Origin: JABCYV01 sp963696025
GTDB taxonomy: Bacteria > Acidobacteriota > Terriglobia > Terriglobales > Acidobacteriaceae
Direction: 5' to 3'
Length of the DNA: 64,000 nt
NCBI GenBank assembly: GCA_963696025.1
Contig: CAVOII010000004.1
Span: 880,114-944,113, forward strand
This document shows positions 8,097 through 17,957 of the stretch, one piece after another. How positions within the stretch are numbered: the first letter of the stretch is position 1; the number at the start of each line of letters is the position of its first letter. Position numbers and translations under genes: made by a program. The notes beneath the pieces are model-generated. The model was not told the origin of the DNA. It did not search any database and saw nothing but the letters and a program-made list of their open reading frames with translations.

Positions 8097-8336
8097 TTAC
8101 ATGAGCCACACGTCTAAGTAGCGGAGCGGCCAAAGCAGCCAGCAGCAGACGCCGTAAGCAACTCTCCGAAACCGCTTGGGACTGATCATTTTCGCGCACT
8201 TCAGCATGAAACTCAGTAGAGTCGCTGTCGGCCCCGTTCGAAGCCCGATATCGATGATCTCGAAGTCACTCAACAGTTCTCTCAATCCATCAATCGTCCA
8301 GCGCTGATAATCTCTGGGGTACTCGTGGAAAGGATG
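8097..8336 (-). pseudogene. C-terminal end of a SAM-dependent methyltransferase, fused to a kinase fragment
   Basis: The last 79 codons of this frame (HPFHEYPRDYQRWTIDGLRE, then FEIIDIGLRTGPTATLLSFM and a terminal WPLRYLDVWLM) look like the end of a class I methyltransferase of the type found near polysaccharide genes: the proline/Tyr-rich dPiDYwRwT motif, the GxRTGPTAT motif, and a hydrophobic PLkYLD tail. They are joined in frame to the middle of a histidine kinase ATPase domain. The N-terminal methyltransferase domain is missing. A deletion between two genes explains this best. Confidence 0.6.
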
Positions 8337-9909
8337 ACGTTCGTCGCTGAGGAGCCGCTGAAATGTTCCGAAAAGCTTGTCGGAGTATTTCGGGTTGAAT
8401 CCTGCGCCGTTGTCACGAACAAGGAGGACGAGTTGGCCGTCGATTATCGATTGGTCAATCTCAATGACCGCACGCTCACGACGGCGGGTATATTGGACGG
8501 CATTGGACAGAAGGTTCACGAACACCTGCTGGATCAGTCCGGGATCGCAATTGACGGAAGGCAACGAGCCTACACGCCAGTCAATCTGCCGGCTGGCGGT
8601 TTCGTATTCGAGGTCGTGGAGAACGTTCTCCACCAGTGAATTCAATGACGTCATCTCCAGAGCCATGCTGTGACGATCCAGCCGGGCCAGATTGAGCAGA
8701 TCGTCGATCATCCGGGCCATTTTCTGGGTACCTTCCTGAATGCGTTGCAGTTGGCGTTGGGCTTCGGGCTGCAATTGAGAGCTATGGTCCTCGATCAACA
8801 TGCGGGCAAATCCATTGATATGGCGCAGCGGCGCCCGAAGGTCATGAAACTGAGTAAGAGAATGCTTCCAGTTCGTCGTTTGCAGCTGCAAGCTGTGCCG
8901 TACGCTCAGCCACGCGACGCTCCAGGTCTTCATTCAGTTTCTTGATCTGTTCTTCAGCCCGTTTGCGTTCGACTAGTTCGATTTGCAACTGCTCGTTGGT
9001 CTGGAGCTCCGCTGTGCGTTCAGCTACCCTCACCTCCAGAGTCTCTTTCGCTTGTTGGAGCTCCTGTTGTTTGAATTCGAGTTCTTCATTGATCTGGACG
9101 GCACCTTCCGTGAAGGTTGCGGCCAGGACCCCGACCTCATCTCGCCGACCATTGGAAATCACCCCGACCGACAAGTCCCCGGAGGCGATTCTCTGTGCCG
9201 CTGCGGAAACTTCGCGGTGCGGGCCGGCGATCTTTCTGGTGAGGCGCACGCCGACCAGACTCAGAAGCACGAACGCACATAAGCTTCCTAAAATAATGGT
9301 CAACTCGGTCCGGTGGGCGCGGTCTTTTTCCTCCGCCGACCGCTTGGCCAACAGCCTGGTCTCTTCTTCTGTCATCTCACCGATCACCTTCCGGATGGCA
9401 TCCATTGCGTTCTTGCCTTTGTCCGTTACGGCCACCTGCTCAGCTGGTCCGAATCGTTTTATCCTCCGCAGATCAATGGTTTCCTGCAGCTCGGCAAACT
9501 TGCTGTTCGCCAGAGGTTCGATGGCGGTGAGCCGCTGCTGCTGGAGAGGGTTGTCCGAGGTCAATTCACGCAGGCGCTTCAGCTTCGGGTCCACCGCGTC
9601 GCACGCCCCTTGAAACGGCTCCAGATAACGGGCCTCGCCGGTGATGACGTAACCGCGCTGGCCGTGGCGCAAGACTCGGATGAGGTTTGCAGCATCAACT
9701 CGGGTTACCGGAAACAATGAAGTATCTGCAAGTTCGGAGAAACCGTCTTCTGCCGGCGATTCAAGAGTGTAATCCCGTCTACTCGTGAAGGAGCAAATCG
9801 TATCCCCCCGCAATGGGCTAGCCGAAACGTCCGCTTTAGCGTGAGCACCTTGTTCAACAAACATCTCACGTGCAATGGCCTTCTGATCCTGAATCTCGCG
9901 GGTGCTCAT
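8337..9909 (-). pseudogene. CHASE3/HAMP sensor histidine kinase, frameshifted and truncated
   Basis: From ATG 9909 the protein shows a CHASE3-like piece (GQRGYVITGEARYLEPF), a transmembrane segment (LTIILGSLCAFVLLSLVGV), a HAMP linker (RIASGDLSVG) and coiled coils with repeated RVAERTAQL. At about 8855 the frame breaks inside the phosphorylation motif: EAFSYSVS in one frame, HDLRAPLRHINGFARML in the next. The ATPase domain then runs through NLLSNAVQYTRR and DNGAGFNPKYSDKLFGTFQRL, but the G1/G2 boxes are missing because the gene is fused to a methyltransferase tail near 8336. The N-terminal signal-anchor also looks scrambled. No working kinase can be made. Confidence 0.8.
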
Positions 9910-9997
9910 GATAGAACCCCTCGCATTGCTCTCTCGTTTCGACTTCCTGCTACCCCAAGCGAGACTGACGAGTGCACTGCTTCTAAATGAATTGGTC

Positions 9998-10732
9998 CTA
10001 CATAACCGGAGCAGCGGATCCATCCGACCACCTGCCGGCAGGAACCATGAACACGTCAATTGGTTCCGGAGCGCCACTGAACTGTGGATTCAGCATGACG
10101 GGAGACTTGGGCAGATCTGCACCCCAGACGGCACCGTCCATGAGTGGAGTGTAAAACATCAGATGAGCCATCCAGTGGTGGTCGCCATCATCGGTAAGGT
10201 ACTGGTCTTTCGACATCATGTAGCTCATGCCTCCAGGCTCTAGGGGCGGCAGTTCTTTTTTCTCGTATGCGGCTTTGAGAGCATCAATGATTTGCGCTTT
10301 CGATTTCCCAGCCAGAATCATCTCCGTCCTCTTGTAGGTAAGTGGCAGGACGGATCGCGCGGCCGGCGGATTCAAGCAGAGCGGACCTCGAATTTTGGGG
10401 TTCCAAAAATTTACAGCAAAATCACCATCAAATGGGGACATCCACCCTCGCTCCACGGCGCACACGAAACCGTTCTTGCCTTCGACCGCAGTCTCGTAGC
10501 CATGCCGTCCGAGGACCAGAATCGTTGCGTCGCGGGATATGGCCTCTGGGGCCGCGCTTCGCGCCAAGGCGATCTCAGCATTGCGATCCGTCATAAGGTA
10601 TTGCTCGATCGGAGCCATACTCGGATAAGGTGCTTTGGCGTCCTGGGCTTGGGCATGCCACGTCGCGCCCAGGATAAGAATCAGTGCGAAGCTTAAAGAG
10701 GCAAACGCCTGGAATCTCTTTCGGTTCATCAC
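9998..10732 (-). CDS. Secreted protein of unknown function
   Basis: 244 residues with a clear signal peptide (RFQAFASLSFALILILGATWHAQAQ, cleavage after AQA). The mature part has conserved-looking motifs (GRHGYETAVEGKNGFVCAVER, FWNPKIRGPLCLNPPA, HHWMAHLMFYTP) but I do not recognise the family. Two Cys lie about 35 residues apart and could form a disulfide. Start chosen at ATG 10732 with GGAGGGAG just upstream. The 3' end is close to the next gene on the same strand (broken sensor kinase). Confidence 0.7.
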   Translation of the reverse strand: MMNRKRFQAFASLSFALILILGATWHAQAQDAKAPYPSMAPIEQYLMTDRNAEIALARSAAPEAISRDATILVLGRHGYETAVEGKNGFVCAVERGWMSPFDGDFAVNFWNPKIRGPLCLNPPAARSVLPLTYKRTEMILAGKSKAQIIDALKAAYEKKELPPLEPGGMSYMMSKDQYLTDDGDHHWMAHLMFYTPLMDGAVWGADLPKSPVMLNPQFSGAPEPIDVFMVPAGRWSDGSAAPVM

Positions 10733-10918
10733 TCCCTCCTGTGTTGGCTGAATCTCATCGCAGTTGTCATTCAGAGGGACAGATCTGATCGTTCTCCTCC
10801 TCCCATCAGTCCCTCTGTTCGCTCTCGCTTCGACGTGCCTGCAGTCGATGCGGACTCACCGAGCGTACAAACTGGTTGGTATGTACTAGTGTCAACCTGT
10901 CCGTTAGAACGGATGCGA

Positions 10919-11568
10919 TCAGACCCGCTTGCGGTTGCCCGGAGGGCGCAGGGGTCGTAGCCAGTCCACGATGTTTCTGATCCCCGCTTTCATCACCTTC
11001 GGATCCTGAGCATTCTTTGCCAGCGAACCATAGCCTTCGACCATCGCGATCAGTAAGCCAGCGGCGTCAGCGGGCTCCACGTCGCGGCGAACGCGTCCGT
11101 GGGTCTGGCCCGCTCGCAAAACGGAGGCAACGCCCCACGCCAGGCCTCGAAGATTATCGCCAGCCGCTTCCGGAATCCCGCATCAAGAGGAGACATTTCC
11201 TGCGCCAGATTGTTCGGCTGACAGCCATCCCGTACATCCTCGGGCCGAACGGATATACCTTGAACAATGCCGATCAAAGCGTCGATAGGGTCCTTGACGC
11301 TCTCTAGTGGCTGTATCCACGTGCGGTGGACGTCGGGGGCGATAACCTCTTCGACGACGGCGTATCCCAAAGCTTCCTTGCTTTTGAAGTGGTAGTACAG
11401 CGCTCCCTTGGTGACGCCAGCTGAGGCCAGAATTTTGTCTAGGCTTGCACTCTGGAAACCCGATCTGTAGATCTCGCGAGATGCCGCTTGCAACAAGCGC
11501 CCCCGCGTGCGCTCAGGATCGCGCAGCCGAGTCGCTCTACGTTTCGGATTCTTGCGTGCTGCCAACAT
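10919..11568 (-). pseudogene. TetR-family regulator, frameshifted
   Basis: The N-terminal half is a standard TetR helix-turn-helix: TRGRLLQAASREIYRSGFQSASLDKILASAGVTKGALYYHF. The ligand-binding half continues to FEAWRGALPP and then changes frame near 11130: VASVLRAGQTHGRVRRDVEP to VEGYGSLAKNAQDPKVMKAG is found one frame away and ends at 10919. A one-base change would restore a protein of about 215 residues with the C-terminal segment of TetR_C proteins. It could once have controlled the nearby secreted protein or the efflux operon. Confidence 0.75.
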
Positions 11569-11894
11569 GCTCCCTCAGTTGTCACTCAGCAGGAATTTGT
11601 GAAGTCGTGAGCCAATTCTGCTCTCAATTGCACATTAACTGTTAGAGCGCCGAGTGGTACGTGACGTATCGTACTCAACGGGCCGCAGGCTGGCAACATC
11701 CACGCCTTTCTGGCAACCCCTGTAAACGCAAGCGTAGGCACGTCAATTGCAGACGTGGCACGTACGCATCCGAAAATCACTTTGCCCGCGAATGGTGGCA
11801 AGCAGCTTTTTCAGAGATTCGGACTCGGCCGATTCGGCCGATAACAGGAGTCGTCCCCCGAGTATGTGCATGGGCGATGCTCGGATCGATTTCC
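11569..11894. other. Upstream region of the tetR-like gene
   Basis: About 325 bp without a supported gene. It contains GTACG-N8-CGTAC (11657-11674), a small inverted repeat about 90 bp upstream of the regulator start that could be an operator. Nothing else is recognised. Confidence 0.3.
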
Positions 11895-12065
11895 CTAACG
11901 CGAATGCGCGCATTTGTCGCTGCCAGTCGCCACGTTGCGTAGCCAAAGGCTCTCCGGTCCACTGTCGTCGATCACGCCGACCACGTGCTTGCCGTCGGGC
12001 GACATCGCGGCATGCGCTGCTTTGCCCGTATTCGTGGCTTGGGTGATGGCAAATTCCTGAAAAGG
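11895..12065 (-). pseudogene. Relic of a Ser/Thr kinase PD40 beta-propeller
   Basis: The frame reads FQEFAITQATNTGKAAHAAM, then SPDGKHVVGVIDDSG and ESLWLRNVATGSD. The intact kinase at 47003-49813 reads FQNFSISQVTNSKKAVVTAI, SSDGKYVLTVVNDNG and NSLWLRNVPTGSD at the propeller start, so this is a ~55-residue scrap of a paralogue with neither kinase domain nor remaining blades. Confidence 0.7.
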
Positions 12066-12161
12066 GAGCCGGGGGATTGGCTGCGCGGCAAAACTGACTT
12101 GGCGCCGCCATCGGCTGTAGCGCGAGTGGTCTCCAATCCGCATTTCACTGTGATTGCTCCT

Positions 12162-12968
12162 TTACCTGCCATCCGATGTGACTGCGCTCTGCGTTCGTTC
12201 GAGATCGCTGAGCTTTTTTTGCTGCTCGGGGCTGAGAGTCTTGTAGATTTTTGATTGCACGCGAGCGTTCGCGACGATCAACCTTGCCAGCAGGCTTGCT
12301 TCTGTATCAGCCAGGGCTTTGACCTGCTTCTCATTAATGTGTTCACTGCCGATTGCAAGTAGTTTCTCTCGTGTAACTCGAAGCTCTGTTATCAAAGGCT
12401 CGAAAATACTCTGTTCCCGGATCATTACTTGCTGGATAGCTTCAACCTGAGTGGGCGTCAAATTGAGGTACTTAGCCAAGGAGGGGTTGAGTTGGAGGGA
12501 TGAGAACGGCAACGCCACCGTTACGACATCGTTTTCCTGCTTTGGATCCGGGTTTGCTTGAACATCCGGAGTTTTCGCAAAGTCCTGTTCCTTGATTCCG
12601 CGCCACAGGCTGAGCAGTTCAAACTGCATGTGGGTGAGTTGATATTGCTCGGCACTCATTTCTCTGGCCTGCTCGCTGCTTAGTTCGCCTCGCTTTACCG
12701 CTTCGGCAATCGTCGCGAGTGTGGCAGAGAACTGCTGTGTGAGCGCAATCATTAACGAGTCATAGTCCTGCAATACTTGGTTCGGATCGTCTGCCGCAAT
12801 CGTCGGACCTGTTGGCACAGTCGTGATCGCTGGCTCCTCAACGGGAGTGACGAGCGATTGCCTCCTTCCAGTGTGAGAATTCCCTCTGCCCTCGTCCGCA
12901 GTTGCTGGCGCACCATGCACCACAACCGCAGCCAACAGCAGGAGCAAGAAGAGCAACTTCGTTTTCAT
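12162..12968 (-). CDS. Secreted LTxxQ/Spy-CpxP-like protein
   Basis: 268 residues with a signal peptide (KLLFLLLLLAAVVVHGAPATADE). The mature part is mostly helical and carries LNLTPTQVEAIQQVM and LSPEQQKKLSDLE, the LTxxQ repeats of Spy/CpxP periplasmic proteins, which act as ATP-independent chaperones or metal/envelope stress sensors. The region between residues 25 and 60 is Pro/Thr-rich. Start ATG 12968 is the only good one before the signal peptide. It lies upstream of the RND efflux operon region on the same strand but 390 bp away from it, so joint transcription is uncertain. Confidence 0.7.
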   Translation of the reverse strand: MKTKLLFLLLLLAAVVVHGAPATADEGRGNSHTGRRQSLVTPVEEPAITTVPTGPTIAADDPNQVLQDYDSLMIALTQQFSATLATIAEAVKRGELSSEQAREMSAEQYQLTHMQFELLSLWRGIKEQDFAKTPDVQANPDPKQENDVVTVALPFSSLQLNPSLAKYLNLTPTQVEAIQQVMIREQSIFEPLITELRVTREKLLAIGSEHINEKQVKALADTEASLLARLIVANARVQSKIYKTLSPEQQKKLSDLERTQSAVTSDGR

Positions 12969-13064
12969 TTCAAGCTACCTTTCCCCGAACAGTCCATCAA
13001 AACCGGCTCTCAACGGAGCGTGACACGACGATCTGGTCCTAAGACAGTTGATCGAAAGTGCAAA

Positions 13065-13256
13065 CTATCTCCTGGAAGCGGACGCATTGTGGTCGTGCTT
13101 CTGCGAGTCCACATGGGAGCGTAGCGCCCGTGCCGCGACATTCCACAACAGGGTCGCTATCGCAACAGTCATGATCCACAGGTCGAACCTTGCGCGCTCG
13201 ATCACGAACTCGATGAGCGCGGCGAAGAGAATTGAAAGAAATGCCATCCGTTTCAT
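13065..13256 (-). CDS. Possible small membrane protein (63 aa)
   Basis: MKRMAFLSILFAALIEFVIE followed by a second hydrophobic stretch (LWIMTVAIATLLWNVAARAL) and a basic, His-rich tail. Two membrane segments in a short frame are suggestive, but no close Shine-Dalgarno site precedes the ATG, and I recognise no family. It may be chance. Confidence 0.35.
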   Translation of the reverse strand: MKRMAFLSILFAALIEFVIERARFDLWIMTVAIATLLWNVAARALRSHVDSQKHDHNASASRR

Positions 13257-13353
13257 ATGAAATCTGAGACAGTCTGTTTATCTCCTTTTTCAAGGACCTG
13301 TAGTTCCCGCCCTCAATTGAAAAGAACTAATGTGCAAATTTCTTACCCTTTGG

Positions 13354-14751
13354 CTATTGCTGCCATCCACCACCGAGGCTCTGGTAGAGCTGAACGAGCG
13401 CCAAACGCTCGTTCAGTTGGGCTTGCACCAGGTTGAGTTCCGCTGAGAAGTAATTCGTCTCGCTGGTCAGCACCTGGAGGTAACTCGCGTCGCCGTTCTT
13501 ATAAAGGACCTCGGACAATTGATCGGTCTGCTGGGCTGCCTGCGTGAGCAGTTCCTGTTGCTCGCGGAACTCACGGTCTTTTTGAGAAGCGACGAGTGAA
13601 TTGGAAACCTGTTCAAGGGCGTTCTGAACGGTTTGCTGGTAAGAGAACACTGCTTCTTGCCAGTTCGCCCGGGCAAGCCTGAGTTGAGAGCGGAGCGCCC
13701 CGCCTTGGAAGACGGGCTGACTTACGCTGAAAGCCCCGTACCAAGTCTCCGAGGGCTGGCTAATGAACCGGTGCAAGGCATTGCTCTCCAGTCCGCCCAA
13801 TCCGGTGAGGGATAAGCTGGGAAAGAATGAGGCTTTGGCCACGCCGATCTGCGCGTTGGCTGCGACCATGATCTGTTCCGATTGGCGCACGTCGGGTCGT
13901 CTCTCCAAAAGTTCCGAGGGAAGGCCGGCGGGAACGTTCTGCGGTACGGGCTGTTCCGTAAGCACGCGGCCGCGGGGAATGGATTGGGGATTTTCGCCGA
14001 GCAGAACGCTGAGCACGTTTTCCTGCTGCTGAATTTGCCGTTCGAGATCCGGGATTGTCTCAGACGCGGTATATACGAGTTGCTCTGCTTGACTTACATC
14101 CAGTCCGGAGCCCGAGCCATGCTTCTCAAGCACCTGGGTTAGCTGCAGAGATTGTTGCCGGGAGGCCAGGGTGCGTTTCGAGATCTCTAGTTCGCTGTCG
14201 AGTGCGCGAAGTTGGAAATAAGCCGTTGCTACATTAGCGACCAGCGAAGACATTACCGCTCGCTGGCCCCACTCGGTTGCGAGTAACTGGGCACGAGCCG
14301 CCTCGGTTTGCCTGCGGTATTTCCCCCAGAAGTCCAGATTCCAGATCACTGAGAGATTCAGTTCGCCGCCATTGGCCTGATATGCGGGAAACACCTTGGT
14401 CACCTTAGCGTTTTGCTGGCTGAAAATATCAGCCCCGACGTTAGCGGAGGGGAGCTGATTAGAGCGCGTGATCCCGACTTGCGCCTGCGCTTCGAGCACG
14501 CGGGCAGCGGCAATGCGCACGTCGTAGTTTTGCGCGATGGCGGCGTGGATCAGTTGCGTGAGCACCGGATCCTGATACACCTGCCACCATTCTTCGTTGC
14601 CCAACGACGAGGCTGCAGCTGCTTGTTGTGGGGCCGGCGCACGATATTCTTGCGGGACATCCACAGTCGGCCGCTTGTATTTCGGCCCCATCATGCAGCC
14701 GGCTTCCAGAACCAGCACGGCTAGAATTCCTGAGAGTGCAGTTTTCTTCAT
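13354..14751 (-). CDS. RND efflux outer membrane factor, NodT/OprM type
   Basis: 465-residue TolC-like channel. It has a lipoprotein signal (SGILAVLVLEAGC) and starts with PKYKRPTVDVPQEYR, the usual OprM/NodT entry. Two repeats of long helices contain the typical motifs ERRPDVRQSEQ and GVAKASFFPSLSLTG, and the tail YLQVLTSETNYFSAELNLVQA, RLALVQLYQSLGGGW closes the second repeat. It is the last gene of the MFP-RND-OMF operon, 3 bp after the pump gene. It completes the trans-envelope conduit for drugs, detergents or lipophilic compounds. Confidence 0.92.
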   Translation of the reverse strand: MKKTALSGILAVLVLEAGCMMGPKYKRPTVDVPQEYRAPAPQQAAAASSLGNEEWWQVYQDPVLTQLIHAAIAQNYDVRIAAARVLEAQAQVGITRSNQLPSANVGADIFSQQNAKVTKVFPAYQANGGELNLSVIWNLDFWGKYRRQTEAARAQLLATEWGQRAVMSSLVANVATAYFQLRALDSELEISKRTLASRQQSLQLTQVLEKHGSGSGLDVSQAEQLVYTASETIPDLERQIQQQENVLSVLLGENPQSIPRGRVLTEQPVPQNVPAGLPSELLERRPDVRQSEQIMVAANAQIGVAKASFFPSLSLTGLGGLESNALHRFISQPSETWYGAFSVSQPVFQGGALRSQLRLARANWQEAVFSYQQTVQNALEQVSNSLVASQKDREFREQQELLTQAAQQTDQLSEVLYKNGDASYLQVLTSETNYFSAELNLVQAQLNERLALVQLYQSLGGGWQQ

Positions 14752-14754
14752 AAT

Positions 14755-17700
14755 TTAGTCCCCCTGACTGGGCGCCTCGGCGGGCGTGAGTGGCAGGGCT
14801 CTCCGTTGCTCAGCGCCTGACAATTTCTCAACTACGTAGAAAATCGCCGGAACAAAGAATCTGCCGATGAAAGTCTCCGCCACCATGCCGCCAATTACCG
14901 CCGTGCCCATGATCTGGCGTGCTACCGCGCCTGCTCCGGACGCGGTCCAGAGCGGCACGCAGCCGAGAATAAAGGCGAGCGCGGTCATCATGAGGGGCCG
15001 GAAGCGAAGCCTCGCCGCGGAAAGTGCCGCATCGACGATGGACATGCCGCGTTCGTAGTCCTCTTTCGCAAATGCCACGATCAAAATCGAATTCTTGGCC
15101 GCGAGGCCGATGAGCATCACCAAGCCGATCTGCGCGTACACATCGTTCTCGATTTGAACCATGTACTGAGGCAGGAAGAAGCCGAGCACGACGCGACGCA
15201 GCCAGAGCGCAGCGAGAGCGCCGAATACTGCTACTGGCGTGCTGAGCAGCACGCTAAAAGGCACTGTCCAACTTTCATAAAGAGCTGCCAGAATTAGGAA
15301 AACGAACAGCAGCGAAAATCCGAAAATGACTGACGGAGGCACTCCTTCTCGGGCCTTTTGCTCCTGGTAAGACATGCCCATGTAGTCAAAGCCCATTTCG
15401 CGAGGCATGGTTTGCCTGAAAACATCTTCCAGGGCCGCCGATGCCTGATCGGAGCTATAACCCGGCGCGGCACTAGCGTTGATCTGCGCGGACCGGTATT
15501 CGTTGTAGCGCATCGTGAACTCGGGACCAGAACGGGTCTCGAATCTTGCCAGCGCGGAAAGCGGCACCGTCTGCCTTTGTCCGTTGCGGACGTAGAATTG
15601 ACCAAGATCGTTGGTCGTGGCACGGTAAGGCGCTTCGGCTTCCACATACACCTGCCAGGTGCGGCCGAAGTCGTTGTAGTAGTTGACGAACAATCCGCCC
15701 ATGTACGCCTGAATGGTGTTGTAGACATCCGTCAAATTCACGCCTTGCTTCAAAACCTTGTCCTTATCTACATTGATGAACTCTTCCGGCACACTCGGAA
15801 TAAATGTGGTGCTGACATTTCCAAGTTCAGGGCGCTTGCGAGCTGCCGCCATAAACTTGTTCAGGTTGTCCGTGAGAAACTTGATATCCTTGCCAGCGCG
15901 GTCTTCGAGGACAAACGTTACGCCGCCGGCAGTTCCGACGCCCGGTATTGCTGGTGGTGAGAAACTGAAGACCGTCCCATCCGGCAGCTTCTTGAGTTCC
16001 TGGTTCAAACGAACCTTGATGGCTTGATATTGTTCGCTCCGACTTTTGCGCTCATCCCAGGGTTTCAGAGACACCCAGAAGAATGCGTTGTACGAAGTTC
16101 GAACGTAGCTGAGCAGACTGAACCCAACGACGCTGGTGGTGTACTGAACTCCCGGCGTTTTGGCGAGCACGTCCTCTACCTGTTTTGCCGCCGCGCTGGT
16201 GCGCTCCATGGAAGCGGCTTTAGGAAGCTGCATGTTGATGTAGAGGTAGCCCTGGTCTTCATCGGGCAGGAAGCTGGTGGGAAGATGTTTGCTGAAGAAC
16301 CATGCTGCAACGCCTGCGACTACCAGCAGCACCATCACCACGCCGGCCTTGCGAATCAGGTCACCGGACAATCGGACAAAACTGTCGGTGGAGCGCTCAA
16401 AGTAGGCGTTAAACCAGCCAAAGACTTTTCCCAGCGGTCCGCGAGTCTGCTTCTTGGGTTTGAGCAGCAATGCCGAAAGTGCAGGGCTCAGCGTGAGAGC
16501 ATTAAACGCTGACAGCATCACGGAGATGGCGATCGTGATGGCAAATTGCTGATACAACCGGCCGGTGATACCTGGAATGAAAGCCGTTGGCACAAACACT
16601 GAGGCCAACACGAGAGCAATACCCACGACCGGCCCGGAAAGTTCTGCCATGGCTTTGATGGCCGCATCTTTCGGACTCAGTCCTTCCTCGATGTGGTGCT
16701 GCACTCCTTCAACGACCACGATGGCGTCATCGACTACGAGTCCAATTGCGAGCACCAACCCGAACATCGAAAGCGTATTGATCGAGAAACCGAACAGTGG
16801 AAAGATGACGAACGTTCCCACCAGCGAGACAGGCACGGCCAACATGGGGATCAGGGTGGCGCGCCAATCTTGTAAAAAGAGATAGACCACAAAAATGACC
16901 AGCACAATCGCGATCACGAGGGTCTCGAGGATCTCTTTCATGCCTTCTGTGACCGGGAGTGTCTGGTCGAGCGAAACGGTGTAGTCGATGTCCTGCGGGA
17001 AGCGTTGCTTCATCTGAGCCATGAGCTTCCGGACGCCCTCAACGGTTTGAACAGCATTGCTTCCAGGCAACTGGTAGACGGCAATGGCGGCGCTGGGCTT
17101 GCCATTGAGTCGAGCCATGAGACTGTAATCCTGCGTTCCCAGTTCGACTCGAGCGACATCTCTCACGCGAACTGTCCCACCGTTTGGCGCTTCGCGGACG
17201 ACAACATCGCCGAACTGTTCGGGCGACGTTAGCCGGCCTTGAGCCAACACGGCATAGGTGAACTGCTGATTGCTCTGGGCTGGCTCACCCCCGACTTGGC
17301 CCGCGGGATTGACGGTATTCTGAGCCCTAAGGGCGTTGGCTATATCGGTGACCGTGATACCAAGCTTCGCCATCTGATCAGGCTTGACCCATAGCCTCAT
17401 GGCATACTGGCCTGAGCCGAAGACTTGGGTCTGGCCAACGCCGTATAACCGTGCGATGGGATCGTTGAGGTTGATGTAAGCGTAATTAGCCAGATAGTTC
17501 GAGTCATGGGTGCCGTGCGGCGAGTACAAGGCGATCAGCATAAGCGGAGCAGTGGTCGATTTCTTCAGAGTGATCCCGTAGTTGTTCACCTCAGGGGGCA
17601 ACTGACCGTTTGCCAACTGCTCACGCGACTGCGTAAGCATCAGGTCCATATTGGGATCGGTCTTGAGATCGAAATCAACGAGTAACTGCGTTTGCTGGTT

Positions 17701-17955
17701 CGCCGTGGCGTTCAGCGAGTACATATAGGTCATGTTGTCGACGCCACTGACTTGCTGCTCGATGGGTGTAGCAACGGCTTGCTCGAGAGTCTGTGCGTCT
17801 GCACCTGGATAGTTGGCCTGCAGCCTGATCTCAGGAGGGGCGATATTTGGGAACTGAGCTACTGGCAAGGCCACGATTGTGATCACGCCGACTATGACCG
17901 TGAGGATCGCAATCACGATCGCGACGATGGGCCGTCGAATGAAAAAGTTCGCCAT
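14755..17955 (-). CDS. RND multidrug efflux pump, HAE1 family (AcrB-like)
   Basis: About 1,066 residues from ATG 17955 (MANFFIRRPIVAIVIAILTV); an upstream ATG at 18075 would add 40 unlikely residues overlapping the MFP gene. Twelve membrane helices, with the proton relay residues visible as VVDDAIVVVEG (TM4 Asp pair) and GLAAKNSILIVAFAKE (TM10 Lys). Large periplasmic loops contain GVGQTQVFGSGQYAMRLW and FSPPAIPGVG (DN and PN porter and docking parts). The class is AcrB/MexB-like, proton-driven. Gene order MFP, pump, outer membrane factor, all within a few bases, implies one transcript. Confidence 0.95.
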   Translation of the reverse strand: MANFFIRRPIVAIVIAILTVIVGVITIVALPVAQFPNIAPPEIRLQANYPGADAQTLEQAVATPIEQQVSGVDNMTYMYSLNATANQQTQLLVDFDLKTDPNMDLMLTQSREQLANGQLPPEVNNYGITLKKSTTAPLMLIALYSPHGTHDSNYLANYAYINLNDPIARLYGVGQTQVFGSGQYAMRLWVKPDQMAKLGITVTDIANALRAQNTVNPAGQVGGEPAQSNQQFTYAVLAQGRLTSPEQFGDVVVREAPNGGTVRVRDVARVELGTQDYSLMARLNGKPSAAIAVYQLPGSNAVQTVEGVRKLMAQMKQRFPQDIDYTVSLDQTLPVTEGMKEILETLVIAIVLVIFVVYLFLQDWRATLIPMLAVPVSLVGTFVIFPLFGFSINTLSMFGLVLAIGLVVDDAIVVVEGVQHHIEEGLSPKDAAIKAMAELSGPVVGIALVLASVFVPTAFIPGITGRLYQQFAITIAISVMLSAFNALTLSPALSALLLKPKKQTRGPLGKVFGWFNAYFERSTDSFVRLSGDLIRKAGVVMVLLVVAGVAAWFFSKHLPTSFLPDEDQGYLYINMQLPKAASMERTSAAAKQVEDVLAKTPGVQYTTSVVGFSLLSYVRTSYNAFFWVSLKPWDERKSRSEQYQAIKVRLNQELKKLPDGTVFSFSPPAIPGVGTAGGVTFVLEDRAGKDIKFLTDNLNKFMAAARKRPELGNVSTTFIPSVPEEFINVDKDKVLKQGVNLTDVYNTIQAYMGGLFVNYYNDFGRTWQVYVEAEAPYRATTNDLGQFYVRNGQRQTVPLSALARFETRSGPEFTMRYNEYRSAQINASAAPGYSSDQASAALEDVFRQTMPREMGFDYMGMSYQEQKAREGVPPSVIFGFSLLFVFLILAALYESWTVPFSVLLSTPVAVFGALAALWLRRVVLGFFLPQYMVQIENDVYAQIGLVMLIGLAAKNSILIVAFAKEDYERGMSIVDAALSAARLRFRPLMMTALAFILGCVPLWTASGAGAVARQIMGTAVIGGMVAETFIGRFFVPAIFYVVEKLSGAEQRRALPLTPAEAPSQGD

Positions 17956-17957
17956 GG

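Noticed and set aside
11743..12172. Several overlapping frames around the propeller relic taken as genes
   Set aside because: Only the segment matching the kinase propeller has identifiable ancestry; the others are shadows.
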